Positions 55,401 to 60,775 of a stretch of 64,000 nt of DNA are shown here, in pieces (within the stretch, counting starts at the first letter, position 1; every line of letters starts with the position of its first letter). The translations under genes and the position numbers were made by a program. Where the stretch lies: assembly GCA_021018995.1 (NCBI GenBank), contig CM037588.1:142287725-142351724 (forward strand), read 5' to 3'. Origin of the DNA: Chloranthus sessilifolius (Eukaryota; Streptophyta; Magnoliopsida; Chloranthales; Chloranthaceae). Below the pieces are notes generated by a model, which saw only the letters and a program-made list of their open reading frames with translations, was not told where the DNA came from and did no database searches.

Positions 55401-57572
55401 TAGTGTGCTGAGTTCTACCAAAATGTCTGCACTTCAGCTTGATGTTATCATTATGAGAGGGGGTACCACTTCCTTTACCACAGCCACCACGACGACAATC
55501 AAAATTATCGAAAGCAAGAGCTGTCATCTAGGAGATACTACTCGGTATTGGCAACTCCATGTTTATGACATCTCACTTCGCTAAAGAGAAAAAACTGCAC
55601 CAATAGGGAAAAGAGTCTCTCTGCTGAGCACACTAGCTCAAATCGACTCATAGTCCTGATTAACTCCACGAAGCAACTCAAAGATTTTTTTTCCTCATTG
55701 CAATGCACCGGCTGGTAGTGGCTTAGCTCTTTCAACATTCCTCTTAGTTTAAATTAATACTCACTAAGAGATCTATTCCTTGATGAAGAGTGGTAATTCA
55801 ATCTATTAACTTATACACTTTAGTAAAATTTTGTTGATGTGAATAAGACTCGGCTACGGCATCCCACACCATTTAGGCCGAGTCCATATGCATGAAATTT
55901 TTAGTGATACGGGGGCGCCTTGAGTGAATGAGCCATGATAGCACTGTCATATTTTTCGATTCCCAAAATAAGCATGATAATACACTGCAGGTGTTTAATG
56001 ATTCCATTAATAGATCCCCATAAAGATTTTAGCAGATCTGGACCATTCCAAATAATTACTACATCAAATTGGACCAGTTGTAATAAGGGAATTTTGAACC
56101 TCTTGGGTGGAAATAGTGGTTGCTCGCTACCTGCATTGTATCCTCCAATCTTAAACACAGATTCTGAAGGCAGTCAACACTAGAATCACACAATACAGAG
56201 CATAAAAGCTTAGCAAGACTTGTGTTATTGTATGCATGACAGCAAAAGAGGCAAAAATAAAAATATGCCCACTGAGATCAACAAAATGTTATATATCCCA
56301 CCAGCCATACAAGCCACACAACAAAGGGATCTTCAAAGTAAGCCCCTCTGTCCAAATAAGCGCCCAAACATGCCAGAAATAGAGGTAACTCCATTAACAG
56401 TGAAAATGATGAGAAAGGGGAGGAAAAAGGAACGTGTTCTCATAACAACTCAGTTGGAGATTTAGTCGAATGCGCAAACAGCCACCACCATATGGTTCCC
56501 TGGACAAAACCAATCCATCTTTTTTGAAGAATATCATATCTAAGGTTTAGATAGTCTTTGTGCTCCAGAAACACATAAAATCCCCTATTTTGTGGACTGT
56601 ATTTAGGCCATCAACTGTCCATCAAACAACATCAAAAAATTCTAGACAACTGAGAAATGAACTCAGAAAGAGGAGAGCTCTCAGAAAACCATCGGGTCGA
56701 CCACCATTAGAACCAACAGAGTTGAATTTGCTTACGGCAGCATGCCGTAGCCCAAAGCATGGGTTCAGCTAAAAATCGAATGGTGTGAGAACAACTTGTG
56801 ATTCGGCTATGAGATTAATTAGGGTTTAAGATGAGGGAAGTAGATGAGGAAGAAAGAGATAAGAAACTAGGCACCCTCATTCAATTATATAATACACTAA
56901 TCACTAAGAAAAAAGGGCATACTAAGGACAAAATATATACACGAGTAACAAAACTAAACTGCCCTCCTAGACAACGTAAGTACAATGAGCTTTTCTACAG
57001 ATTATACTCAAGTTGACGAAGAAAATAGATGTGATACAGTGATCAAAATTCCACTAGAATGCATGGCACATACAGGTTAATGTATATGTCACGGGTATGA
57101 TCAATTTCTATTTTTCTTGGATAAAGCAACATGTGAACCATGGAAATAGAACTCAACTTCTTTCAGTCATACAACCAGAATTGTTTAATCATGGACTTAA
57201 AAATTGGTATTTTTTCATACTTTTTCTAGTTGGTAGACACAATAAATGGAGCCACATTAGAAAATTTTATTTGTTAAATTAGAATTCTACCAGCATTTCA
57301 ACTTTCAAGGTTTACTTTCACTAAACTCACGTACCAATTCTAAAATTAGAGCATGAGTTCTCAGCATTGCAGTTACTAATCAGATATCAAAGGGAAATCA
57401 CCAAATCCTGCAACTTTTAGATCTGTAAAAAGAATTAAGTTTACCAAATGCAAACCACTGGTTAGCAGTTGTAGTTTTATATATTGCCTACCTGTTGCCT
57501 CATAGTAGAAAATTCAGGATGGCTAGCAGCAATGACTGCCTTGAACATACGAGGAGGTATGCCTTCCTGTTT
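28693..57572 (-). CDS. UBP14: UBP14/USP5-type ubiquitin carboxyl-terminal hydrolase, C-terminal half (10 exons)
   Basis: Family knowledge: plant UBP14 is the orthologue of USP5/isopeptidase T, a cysteine protease that takes apart free polyubiquitin chains. Exons, 5' to 3' on the minus strand: 57572-57492, 35231-35033, 34951-34894, 34804-34682, 33581-33493, 32999-32910, 32718-32545, 32353-32226, 31794-31665, 28871-28693. They total 1251 bases (416 codons plus stop). Every junction is GT-AG and phases agree, with no stop or frameshift. Visible parts: peptidase segment ([20 protein letters not shown]), two UBA domains, and the catalytic GHYVAH with WVIFND near the C-terminus. The family is about 800 residues, so the ubiquitin-binding zinc finger and Cys box should lie right of 64000. 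Introns are loaded with transposons, one being 22.3 kb. Whether full-length mRNA is made is unknown. Confidence 0.93.
29105..29347 (+). mobile_element. tRNA-derived SINE with a partial tandem copy
   Basis: At 29209-29268 the block has a box A-like TGGCATGATGG and a box B-like ATTCGAATCC about 35-40 bases on, followed by a non-tRNA body and a T-rich 3' end (TTTTCTTTTTTT near 29338-29347). About 75 bases of its head are duplicated just before (29105-29185). It lies in the last UBP14 intron, in the opposite orientation to the gene. Confidence 0.6.
29375..31170 (-). mobile_element. 5'-truncated L1-type LINE in the UBP14 intron
   Basis: Only the C-terminal part of ORF2 remains, with frameshifts. 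It holds the thumb-region words [20 protein letters not shown] near 30900-30960, the pre-zinc-finger segment (30076-30438, with [10 protein letters not shown]) and the WLERNERDF tail (29657-29938). The 3' side holds CA microsatellites and a duplicated block. The right edge runs up to a TA run at 31178. The endonuclease and the RT active site are absent, so it is dead. Confidence 0.85.
29474..29727. repeat. Tandem duplication of a 107-bp block (period about 147 bp)
   Basis: Blocks 29474-29580 and 29621-29727 are almost identical (for example GGGAGCTTATTCAACATAGA in both), separated by a CA microsatellite and an A run. It lies at the 3' end of the LINE. Confidence 0.9.
31178..31244. repeat. (TA)n microsatellite in UBP14 intron
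   Basis: About 67 uninterrupted bases of alternating AT at the truncated 5' edge of the LINE. Confidence 0.95.
31665..31794 (-). CDS. UBP14: UBP14 exon, end of second UBA domain
   Basis: Encodes [16 protein letters not shown] and a Ser-rich linker to GLPDGGG. Acceptor CATAG, donor GTTAGT. The Arg codon is split with the last exon. Confidence 0.92.
32226..32353 (-). CDS. UBP14: UBP14 exon, start of second UBA domain
   Basis: Encodes INDPISQE through [16 protein letters not shown]. Acceptor TCTCAG, donor GTAAGA. The UBA fold is completed by the next exon. Confidence 0.93.
32545..32718 (-). CDS. UBP14: UBP14 exon with first UBA domain
   Basis: Encodes the first ubiquitin-associated domain: the MGF loop ([16 protein letters not shown]) and its last helix ([11 protein letters not shown]). 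Acceptor TGTGCAG, donor GTCTAT. Confidence 0.93.
32910..32999 (-). CDS. UBP14: UBP14 exon
   Basis: Encodes [20 protein letters not shown] and PGEELLPEA. Acceptor TTCCAG, donor GTGTTT. Confidence 0.92.
33135..33336. mobile_element. Mutator-like MITE, copy C, in a UBP14 intron
   Basis: Perfect 9-bp duplication CAATGTGGA (33126-33134 and 33337-33345). The ends contain GGTTTAAAATACC and (inverted) GGTTCAAAATCTCG; the interior is a set of CGGTACGTATCG-type palindromes as in 3493-3707. It lies 156 bases past the donor side of the neighbouring exon (33493) without touching splice sites. Confidence 0.85.
33493..33581 (-). CDS. UBP14: UBP14 exon
   Basis: Encodes [20 protein letters not shown] and then EEGWVPKKL. 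Acceptor TTTGCAG, donor GTATTT. It lies just beyond the intronic MITE at 33135-33336. Confidence 0.92.
33594..34680 (-). other. UBP14 intron
   Basis: Intron between the exons ending at 34682 and beginning at 33581. No coding sequence or complete element was recognised. Confidence 0.7.
34682..34804 (-). CDS. UBP14: UBP14 exon
   Basis: Encodes [20 protein letters not shown] through KSKTTAI, a conserved stretch of plant UBP14. Acceptor TATCAG, donor GTAAGA. Confidence 0.92.
34894..34951 (-). CDS. UBP14: UBP14 exon
   Basis: Short exon of 58 bases encoding [19 protein letters not shown]; acceptor ATTCAG, donor GTAAGT. Phases fit both neighbours. Confidence 0.85.
35033..35231 (-). CDS. UBP14: UBP14 exon
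   Basis: Encodes the peptidase segment from [20 protein letters not shown] to LQEATNK. Acceptor TTTACAG at 35232-35238, donor GTACG. Its acceptor lies only about 25 bases from the end of the Copia LTR. Confidence 0.93.
35257..35517 (-). repeat. Copia 3' LTR
   Basis: Left-hand copy, TGTGATTATG...TTCTACA, followed on the right by CTCCCCCTCAAGTTGGAG, the inverted purine tract. Slight homology continues left to about 35247, so the outer edge may be ten bases further. Confidence 0.8.
35518..36150 (-). pseudogene. Copia RT end and RNase H remnant
   Basis: In broken frames the minus strand reads [20 protein letters not shown], then IFRYLK (end of RT), TDADCAG (RNase H start), [14 protein letters not shown] and [20 protein letters not shown] just before the LTR, all Copia hallmarks. 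Stops are frequent. Confidence 0.85.
36151..36512. other. Unexplained segment between Copia RT and hAT element 1
   Basis: Does not continue the Copia frame. It has a short TA run (36210-36227) and three or four degenerate 24-base repeats containing GGCCGATCA and AAGTCTC-type words (36296-36385). It may be an older small insertion. Confidence 0.5.
36978..39229 (-). pseudogene. hAT element 1 transposase remnant (main part)
   Basis: Translated fragments follow the hAT order: second half of the BED finger ([13 protein letters not shown], 39160-39220), acidic linker (38827-39081), DUF659 core (38452-38634), C-terminal dimerisation region (37690-37887 and 37400-37450) and an acidic tail (36978-37253). 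In-frame stops and shifts are frequent, so no transposase is expected. Confidence 0.8.
39683..40300 (-). pseudogene. hAT element 2 transposase: C-terminal dimerisation region
   Basis: Near 40215-40260 the minus strand reads [17 protein letters not shown], the hAT dimerisation motif, followed after a small intron-like gap by [20 protein letters not shown] and an acidic tail (39683-39973). Stops break the frame. Confidence 0.85.
40714..41706 (-). pseudogene. hAT element 2 transposase: DUF659/catalytic part
   Basis: The longest open frame of the window, 330 residues. It includes [38 protein letters not shown] and the [13 protein letters not shown] motif, in the usual order of DUF659-type hAT transposases. 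The core catalytic fold is inferred from family knowledge. It is separated by frame breaks from the BED finger upstream and the dimerisation region downstream, so the element is probably inactive. Confidence 0.9.
41955..42215 (-). pseudogene. hAT element 2 transposase: BED zinc finger
   Basis: 86-residue open frame starting [20 protein letters not shown]. Zinc ligands: CTLC, the His of HKQHLAW and the Cys of AKAC. BED fingers bind the ends of hAT elements. The frame shifts into the linker at 41958-41710. Confidence 0.85.
42768..42902 (-). pseudogene. hAT element 1 transposase N-terminus (first half of BED finger)
   Basis: Starts [20 protein letters not shown] and reaches the first zinc ligands CTLCDY and STGDIG, where hAT element 2 begins. 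The remaining ligands are found at 39229 and leftward. Confidence 0.85.
43504..44214 (-). pseudogene. Copia reverse transcriptase remnant
   Basis: Fragments in order: [20 protein letters not shown] (44100), the active-site region [20 protein letters not shown] (43861, last D pair of the YVDD box) and [11 protein letters not shown] (43650). hAT element 1 enters directly after the region matching SHTRPDITY of the family. Confidence 0.9.
44812..45164 (-). pseudogene. Copia integrase, C-terminal part
   Basis: Begins [12 protein letters not shown] at the insertion edge and continues [20 protein letters not shown] (45118). The first half of the domain is 9.3 kb away at 54425 and rightward. Confidence 0.88.
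45170..45453 (-). repeat. 3' LTR of the small LTR element
   Basis: TGTTTAAAA...CCTCCAACA on the plus strand; the purine tract GATGGAGAG (minus) adjoins at 45454. Confidence 0.85.
45359..45749. repeat. 391-bp direct repeat, left copy (flanks the viral insertion)
   Basis: Runs from inside the LTR (ACAAAATCTATTTG) to CCGTAATAT and is about 95% identical by eye to 52670-53059. The two copies bracket the virus like an unusually long target duplication. Confidence 0.9.
45761..45996 (-). repeat. Viral leader, second (3') copy
   Basis: Terminal repeat of the integrated virus following the intact primer site; ends next to a 11-base filler before the 391-bp repeat. Confidence 0.9.
45989..46004 (-). 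promoter_or_regulatory. tRNA-Met primer-binding site of the pararetrovirus
   Basis: TGGTATCAGAGCCATG on the minus strand, 16 bases matching the caulimovirid consensus that primes minus-strand DNA. Confidence 0.9.
46007..46327 (-). other. Transcribed part of the viral intergenic region
   Basis: From the TATA box to the primer site; contains the poly(A) signal. No ORF. Confidence 0.6.
46067..46072 (-). terminator. Viral poly(A) signal
   Basis: AATAAA (in GCAATAAAAGG) on the minus strand, about 265 bases after the TATA box and before the primer site, as expected for the pregenomic RNA of caulimovirids. Confidence 0.65.
46328..46338 (-). promoter_or_regulatory. TATA box of the viral pregenomic promoter
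   Basis: CTATAAAAGGG on the minus strand, between the last ORF and the primer site. Transcription would start near 46305. Confidence 0.7.
46437..46458 (-). promoter_or_regulatory. as-1-like element of the viral promoter
   Basis: Two TGACG motifs in the same orientation on the minus strand, spaced as in the as-1 element of the 35S promoter (CTGACGTA, four bases, TGACG). They are about 100 bases upstream of the TATA box. In plants as-1 binds TGA-type bZIP factors. A further TGACGCAAA lies near 46490. Confidence 0.65.
46688..47086 (-). CDS. Unknown ORF of the pararetrovirus (132 aa)
   Basis: Last ORF before the viral promoter, following the viroplasmin ORF with a gap of about 80 bases. Starts [20 protein letters not shown]; the C-terminal third is acidic ([17 protein letters not shown]). 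No family recognised. It might be the end of the preceding ORF displaced by a frameshift, since the sequence between remains partly open. Confidence 0.55.
   Translation of the reverse strand: MFEFSYVNKTDPFAHSNAQSISPKSYWIRSLMHFSQQAREISKDHYYFKITDGRRIFITDFPIEYMATPQQEEEAEKFLQQLITINNLHRPANLEIEASIQEEELLHDVPDSDSSLSGDSIFYQNLDNRMEP
47165..48091 (-). CDS. Viroplasmin-domain ORF of the pararetrovirus (308 aa)
   Basis: An intact 308-residue frame. Residues about 28-72 hold [20 protein letters not shown] and the following MREGRAAF, the hybrid-binding fold shared by caulimovirus P6/transactivator and the N-terminus of RNase H1. In caulimoviruses this domain is in the inclusion-body protein that allows reinitiation of translation. 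The rest (residues 100-308) is helical-looking without a known motif. It is the best preserved viral frame. Confidence 0.8.
   Translation of the reverse strand: MQKMTNLAGSSSAQSADSAEDNSSPQRKVYVVLQGFQPGIYTSWQSCHSQIYNFPNPLYQMHNSMREGRAAFKTFQTMQLLTTSPIMEVKEYSKSEIFSIRHIPDFINPDIAPSMHQDSNGVWKNHIVNNKKKVRQHLSVLTSKIQAQEVHTQQIYKGLTSLLKDFHWEEETFIIEKISYFLNLIELVKQNDLILHCLKRICMFEKAKHVLPIDISQNIVSQIENSATEIKQILLQNYEFINHLQGYHLSKISLFTPDYPHNLLQCLDWGLINQIIFPLSNIPNFPRMIKSMVFHTSKCLLKSIYLTF
48092..48400 (-). pseudogene. Polyprotein end fragment next to the RT deletion
   Basis: After the protease the frame holds only some 100 codons, including [19 protein letters not shown] and [19 protein letters not shown], then a stop. 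There is no room for RT or RNase H (about 600 codons in the family), so the core was deleted here. Confidence 0.7.
48401..48670 (-). pseudogene. Viral aspartic protease (retropepsin) remnant
   Basis: Active-site motif [18 protein letters not shown] near 48610 and the flap/core end LILGLP near 48430 fit the retropepsin family. One stop lies between them and a frameshift follows LILGLP, so it is not functional. Confidence 0.88.
48671..49319 (-). pseudogene. Viral polyprotein linker with coiled-coil segment
   Basis: Between the zinc knuckle and the protease. The part at 48639-48911 has a heptad-like stretch ([20 protein letters not shown]) and leads into the protease. A Ser/Asp/Glu-rich segment lies near 49200-49270. 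Several stops. Confidence 0.65.
49320..51065 (-). pseudogene. Viral coat protein region with CCHC zinc knuckle
   Basis: A long, mostly open frame with scattered stops. It contains the caulimovirid coat core [14 protein letters not shown] (about 50090) and a zinc knuckle [14 protein letters not shown] (about 49345-49390) with CX2CX4HX4C spacing. Intact sub-frames are 50793-51065 and 49404-50174. Confidence 0.85.
51093..51981 (-). pseudogene. Viral movement protein region
   Basis: Open from [20 protein letters not shown] (51981) for 150 codons. The segment [20 protein letters not shown] matches the 30K-type movement proteins of Caulimoviridae, which help virus pass through plasmodesmata. A stop at 51529 separates it from a further open stretch that reaches the coat region, suggesting an original MP-coat-protease polyprotein. 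Confidence 0.82.
51982..52429 (-). other. Viral leader sequence upstream of the movement protein
   Basis: Non-coding leader between the terminal repeat and the first long ORF. Together with the repeat it is nearly 700 bases long, as in other caulimovirids. Confidence 0.65.
52430..52665 (-). repeat. Viral leader, first (5') copy
   Basis: Same 236 bases as 45761-45996 with few differences. Its start is cut inside the primer site: only GAGCCATG remains. Confidence 0.9.
52670..53059. repeat. 391-bp direct repeat, right copy (flanks the viral insertion)
   Basis: Begins ACAAAATCTATTTA, contains the last part of an LTR plus the adjoining interior, and ends CCGTAATAT, as in the left copy. Confidence 0.9.
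53060..54122 (-). other. Internal region of the small LTR element
   Basis: About 1.06 kb. The part at 53760-53960 repeats CTGCTACAGCAGCACCATCT and related words. Several short open frames show low-complexity proteins; no gag motif was seen. Confidence 0.6.
54123..54134 (-). promoter_or_regulatory. tRNA-Met primer site of the small LTR element
   Basis: TGGTATTAGAGC on the minus strand, directly next to the LTR. Confidence 0.85.
54135..54419 (-). repeat. 5' LTR of the small LTR element
   Basis: Starts TGTTCAAAC (plus) next to the primer site; CTATATATAGAG near 54300 may be its TATA region. Confidence 0.85.
54425..55278 (-). pseudogene. Copia protease and integrase N-terminal part
   Basis: Protease motif WIIDSGE near 55160 (the usual Ala is changed), then [20 protein letters not shown] and [10 protein letters not shown] (protease end), the pre-integrase segment, [10 protein letters not shown] (integrase core, 54630) and HTTCPYTPQ at the insertion edge. 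Several frameshifts. Confidence 0.88.
55380..56158 (-). pseudogene. Copia gag remnant
   Basis: 55901-56158 holds a gag-like [20 protein letters not shown] stretch; 55538-55738 the central part; a zinc knuckle relic [11 protein letters not shown] at 55410-55440 has lost its second Cys and contains a stop. Confidence 0.7.
56159..56796 (-). other. Copia 5' untranslated region or flank
   Basis: Between the gag start and the 5' LTR. No motif recognised; a primer site expected beside 56796 is not visible. Confidence 0.5.
56797..56999 (-). repeat. Copia 5' LTR (shortened)
   Basis: Right-hand copy TGTGATTCGG...TTCTACA, about 58 bases shorter than its partner. No recognisable primer site is left beside it. 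Confidence 0.75.
57000..57491 (-). other. UBP14 intron, part right of the Copia element
   Basis: From the LTR edge to the donor site after exon 57492-57572. No element or coding sequence recognised. Confidence 0.7.
57492..57572 (-). CDS. UBP14: UBP14 exon (first exon in window)
   Basis: Exactly 27 codons in phase 0, beginning [20 protein letters not shown] and ending MRQQ. Acceptor TTTCAG precedes it and donor GTAGGC follows. The next residues (DALEFF) are 22 kb away at 35231. Confidence 0.92.
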
Positions 57573-57899
57573 CTGAAAGGAAAAGAAAATTACAAGTATT
57601 TGCAACAAGATAAGTGAAAAGAGCTTAAAGCAAGGTTAAAAATATTTAAATGTAACTTCTTTACAGAGACTAAGAAACAGCTCACACCACATGACATGTC
57701 ACAAATAAGACGGTTAATAATGATCAGTTTAGATAGAAGTTTTCTATGAGGGACAGGTTAGCATCGACTGATGAAATGGGACTTTCACAGTCATAGATAT
57801 GTATCATCTAGTTCATGGCACAATGATTCTGTGTTTAGTGGGTTGGAAATTTTCAAAATGATGGCACACAGATATATAGGGAGTTTTTTTTTAATCTGT

Positions 57900-58564
57900 A
57901 AAGACGTACGTTCATTGACAGAAAAATATACATCCATATGACGGCTAAGAAAGGGCTTGGCAGGGATTACAGGATCCCAGAGAAGAAAAACAGCTAAACA
58001 AAAACCATAAAAGACCTTGAACAAAAAGAGGCAAAAAAAACACAAAAGGTTACACCCCTTCACTAAGTGAAACCCAATAGTCTGCTATCAACCAGGGTGC
58101 AGTCCTTGAATTTTTTGCCAACATAACACATCGAAGTAAAGTTTGAAGGATCTCTATGGATAGAACTACACTTTGCGTCGAAGATGCTGGCATTCCGCTC
58201 GTTCCACACAATCAGGAAGGTGGCGAGGATCAGCAATTTGGTTAAGACTTTAACCTTCGGCAGCGGATGAAAAAAGAACTGGCCTGCCAGCATATCTTGG
58301 CACATTTCCGGAGCACAACCCACAAATTTCAGTGTGAGATCAGAAATAGTTCCATATGATCTGGGAGGTAGGACAGTGAATGAGAATATGATCCGCCGAT
58401 TCCCCATTGGCATCTATTGGGGATGGAAAGTCTTCTTTTGCTGAGTAAATATATAGACTTGATCTGATCCTAGGCCGCACACCATACACAAAAAAAGAAC
58501 TCTAGGAAGACCTTTGATTGTCCATAACTCAGTCCAAGGCTGTCATATCAGCAGCCTTCAGCAC
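57900..58564 (-). pseudogene. LINE ORF2 C-terminus (zf-RVT) and 3' UTR
   Basis: ESADHILIHCPTSQIIWNYF near 58350-58400, then TFLIVWNERNASIF (58063-58413) and the stop near 58063. The rest to 57893 is 3' UTR ending in nine A residues on the minus strand. Confidence 0.85.
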
Positions 58565-59293
58565 CATAGTTTTCAAGGCGACGCCATGGCCTCACTATGG
58601 CGAATGGCGAGAGAAATCGCCGTACGGAGGTAAATGGCTAAACTCTCCAAATAGCAATGCTATGGCGTCACCGTGGCGGTGTAGAATCATGGTGCCGCCA
58701 TAACCGCTATTTGGCAATTAATTTTTTTTGAAGGGGTGGCAATCTTGTATTGTAACTGGTTATAAGTCATGACTTATAACACTTTTTGCTTAAAAGCAAT
58801 CGAATCCTATTAGTGGAACTGTGCCACGTAAAACACCATCTAAGTCCATTGATTTAAAGGCAAGCATATAAAAAAAAATTCTACCAAAGATTGGCTTGAA
58901 ATATAATCTCTATCATCTGATTTGCCCCAATCAACCATTGTATCAGGTGACTCTCTTTGACTATGTTGAATCAAATGATAGAGATCAGTTTTAGTGTCAA
59001 TGTGCTTCACATGGCATAGAAACAAAAAATATTTGATAAATAATGTTTGAAACTTTGAATTGATGTTCTACATTTGATAATTAATATTTGATTTGTATTT
59101 ATTGATAGTTGTATATGCCTGACATCTAAGTAGTTGAATTTTTTTCGTTCTCTATGAAAGATATATAAAAAAATATATATTAATGATTACTAATTAAAAA
59201 TCATTAAAAAAAAATTATTTAATAGTAAATGGCCTCAGCATGGCGTAGCAAGTCTCTTCGCCATAACCTCGCCACACCGCGTTAACTACCTTG
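58565..59293. mobile_element. hAT-like non-autonomous element E1
   Basis: The left end CATAGTTTTCAAGGCGACGC and the inverted right end CAAGGTAGTTAACGCGGTG match those of E2. Flanking TTCAGCAC and TTTGACAC differ by three transitions. The LINE reading resumes on both sides, confirming the insertion. Arms contain GCCATGGC/ATGGCG words; no transposase. Confidence 0.65.
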
Positions 59294-59301
59294 TTTGACA
59301 C

Positions 59302-59480
59302 AACTGTCTATAGAAAGACTTTACAGAATAGATGCCTTTTAGTCTATGACTCAGGATTCTACTGTCCTCTTTTGAATCTCTTAATTGGACCTTATCAAGC
59401 TCTCCCAAAAGGATAGAGTATTCCTCTATCTCGTAATCCTACAAATGTCTTATTAACTGAATATTCCACACCACCTGACC
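59302..59480 (-). pseudogene. LINE ORF2 fragment between the two hAT-like elements
   Basis: In one frame: SILLGELDKVQLRDSKEDSR and LKGIYSVKSFYR, the segment preceding the zf-RVT region. It joins logically to 61309 on the right and 58564 on the left. Confidence 0.85.
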
Positions 59481-59646
59481 TATGGTTGTTAAGGCGACGC
59501 TATAGCCTTGCCATGAAAAATAGCGATTGGAAACGCCCTATACAACCAAATAGCCATGATGGCTAAATAGCAACGCCAAAGCATCACCATGGCAGAATAG
59601 CGTTATGACGTCACTATGCACGCTATTTTTTTTTTTTTATAAGAGA

Positions 59647-60301
59647 AAGGGGAAAATGCGCGCGACACGTAGTGTCCTTTTTGTGAAGTGATGGGTTAAG
59701 CTTTTAAAATATTTTAAAAGCTATATTCCTTTTCAGTCGTCATTCTTGACTTTTTTAGAAGTCTTTTTTAAGTCTCTTTCCCTCTCTTCTCTCTCTCTGT
59801 CTAAGAAAGTGTCAGACTTACTTTTTATATTTTATTCAAAAAATATGAGCGCTCGATAGCGAAGCGCTGGCACCCCGATGCCGAGGTGTCGACGCTTCAC
59901 TAAAAAAAATGGAGCATCAGCGTCTCGTTTTAGGGCCAGTGCTTCGATAGAAAAATAAACAAATAAATCAAAGCATCGATGCCCCTAAAACGAGGCGTCA
60001 ACGCCTAGTTTTGTGGGTGTCAGCGCTTCACTACGGAGCACCACATTTTTTGAGTAAAATATGCCTGAAAAAGTAAGTCTGACACTTTCTTGGAAAAATA
60101 GAGAGAAGAAAGGGAAAAGCAAGAGAGACTTTAAAAAAGTCAAGAATGACGGCTGTGTATTTGGCTTTTAAAATATTTTAAATGTGTAACCCTAGTTAGT
60201 AAAGTGGGCCCCATGCCACCCATCACTTCACAAAAGGGCGGCTACATGTAGCGCCGATATCAATTGGCGTAGAGATATCTCTACGCTCGAGAGCATATCC
60301 C
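59647..60301. mobile_element. Fold-back element, copy 3
   Basis: Shares arms with 23513-24328 (GTGAAGTGATGGG, TTTTCAGTCGTCATTCTTGAC, GCGTAGAGATATCTCTACGC) and has a shorter GCGTCGACGC-type core. The left end lost the TAGAGATATCTC palindrome. Confidence 0.7.
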
Positions 60302-60469
60302 CGGCCCTCTTTTTATAATAGTCACAATATACTTATGAAATAGATAAGTTATAAGTACGATCTTGTTATAACTTATAATACTTATAAATTATAACATTTT
60401 TATAATTTATAAGTTACAAAAGTTAACTTATAACTTACAAAACCCAACTTGTAAGTTACAAAATCCTCG

Positions 60470-60499
60470 ATTCTCTCTCTCCCTCTCTCTCTCTCTCTC
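60470..60499. repeat. (CT)n microsatellite
   Basis: CT units with one CCC interruption. Confidence 0.9.
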
Positions 60500-60691
60500 G
60501 TTACAGCAGCTACCAACACCAACGTCGATGACACCTCCCCAGGCTAACGGCCGACGACACCTCAGTGTCAGCAATACTACGGTATGTGTACTTGATATTT
60601 CATATTTTTTTAATATTATATATTTGTCGATATTTCATAAGAGAATTGGGAAAATGCATTCGGACATAGCCTTGGAGGGCTACACCCGAAT

Positions 60692-60775
60692 GCCAAATCA
60701 CATGCCATGTGGCATGATCAACTCAAAACCCAAAACACGTTTTGAGTTGATCAGCCATGGGACATGTGATTTAAA
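60692..60775. repeat. Long imperfect inverted repeat (hairpin)
   Basis: Arms of about 33 bases: ATCACATGCCATG...ATCAACTCAAAAC and its near-perfect complement GTTTTGAGTTGATC...GACATGTGAT, loop about 13 bases. Confidence 0.75.

Larger units (their letters stand above)
35257..56999 (-). mobile_element. Ty1/Copia retrotransposon, split by two nested insertions
   Basis: LTRs at 35257-35517 (261 bp) and 56797-56999 (203 bp, with an internal deletion) share TGTGATT...GTAGATGAGGAAG...TTCTACA. Order on the minus strand is gag, protease, integrase, RT, RNase H, as in Copia. hAT element 1 (36513-43503) interrupts RT and a small LTR element (45170-54419) interrupts integrase; without these it would be about 5.5 kb. 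Many stops and shifts make it inactive. No tRNA primer site or target duplication could be confirmed. It fills the large UBP14 intron. Confidence 0.88.

Noticed and set aside
58518-58703. Plus-strand frame near the GCCATGGCG-rich arm
   Set aside because: Spans the edge of the hAT-like element E1 and the LINE; not a gene.
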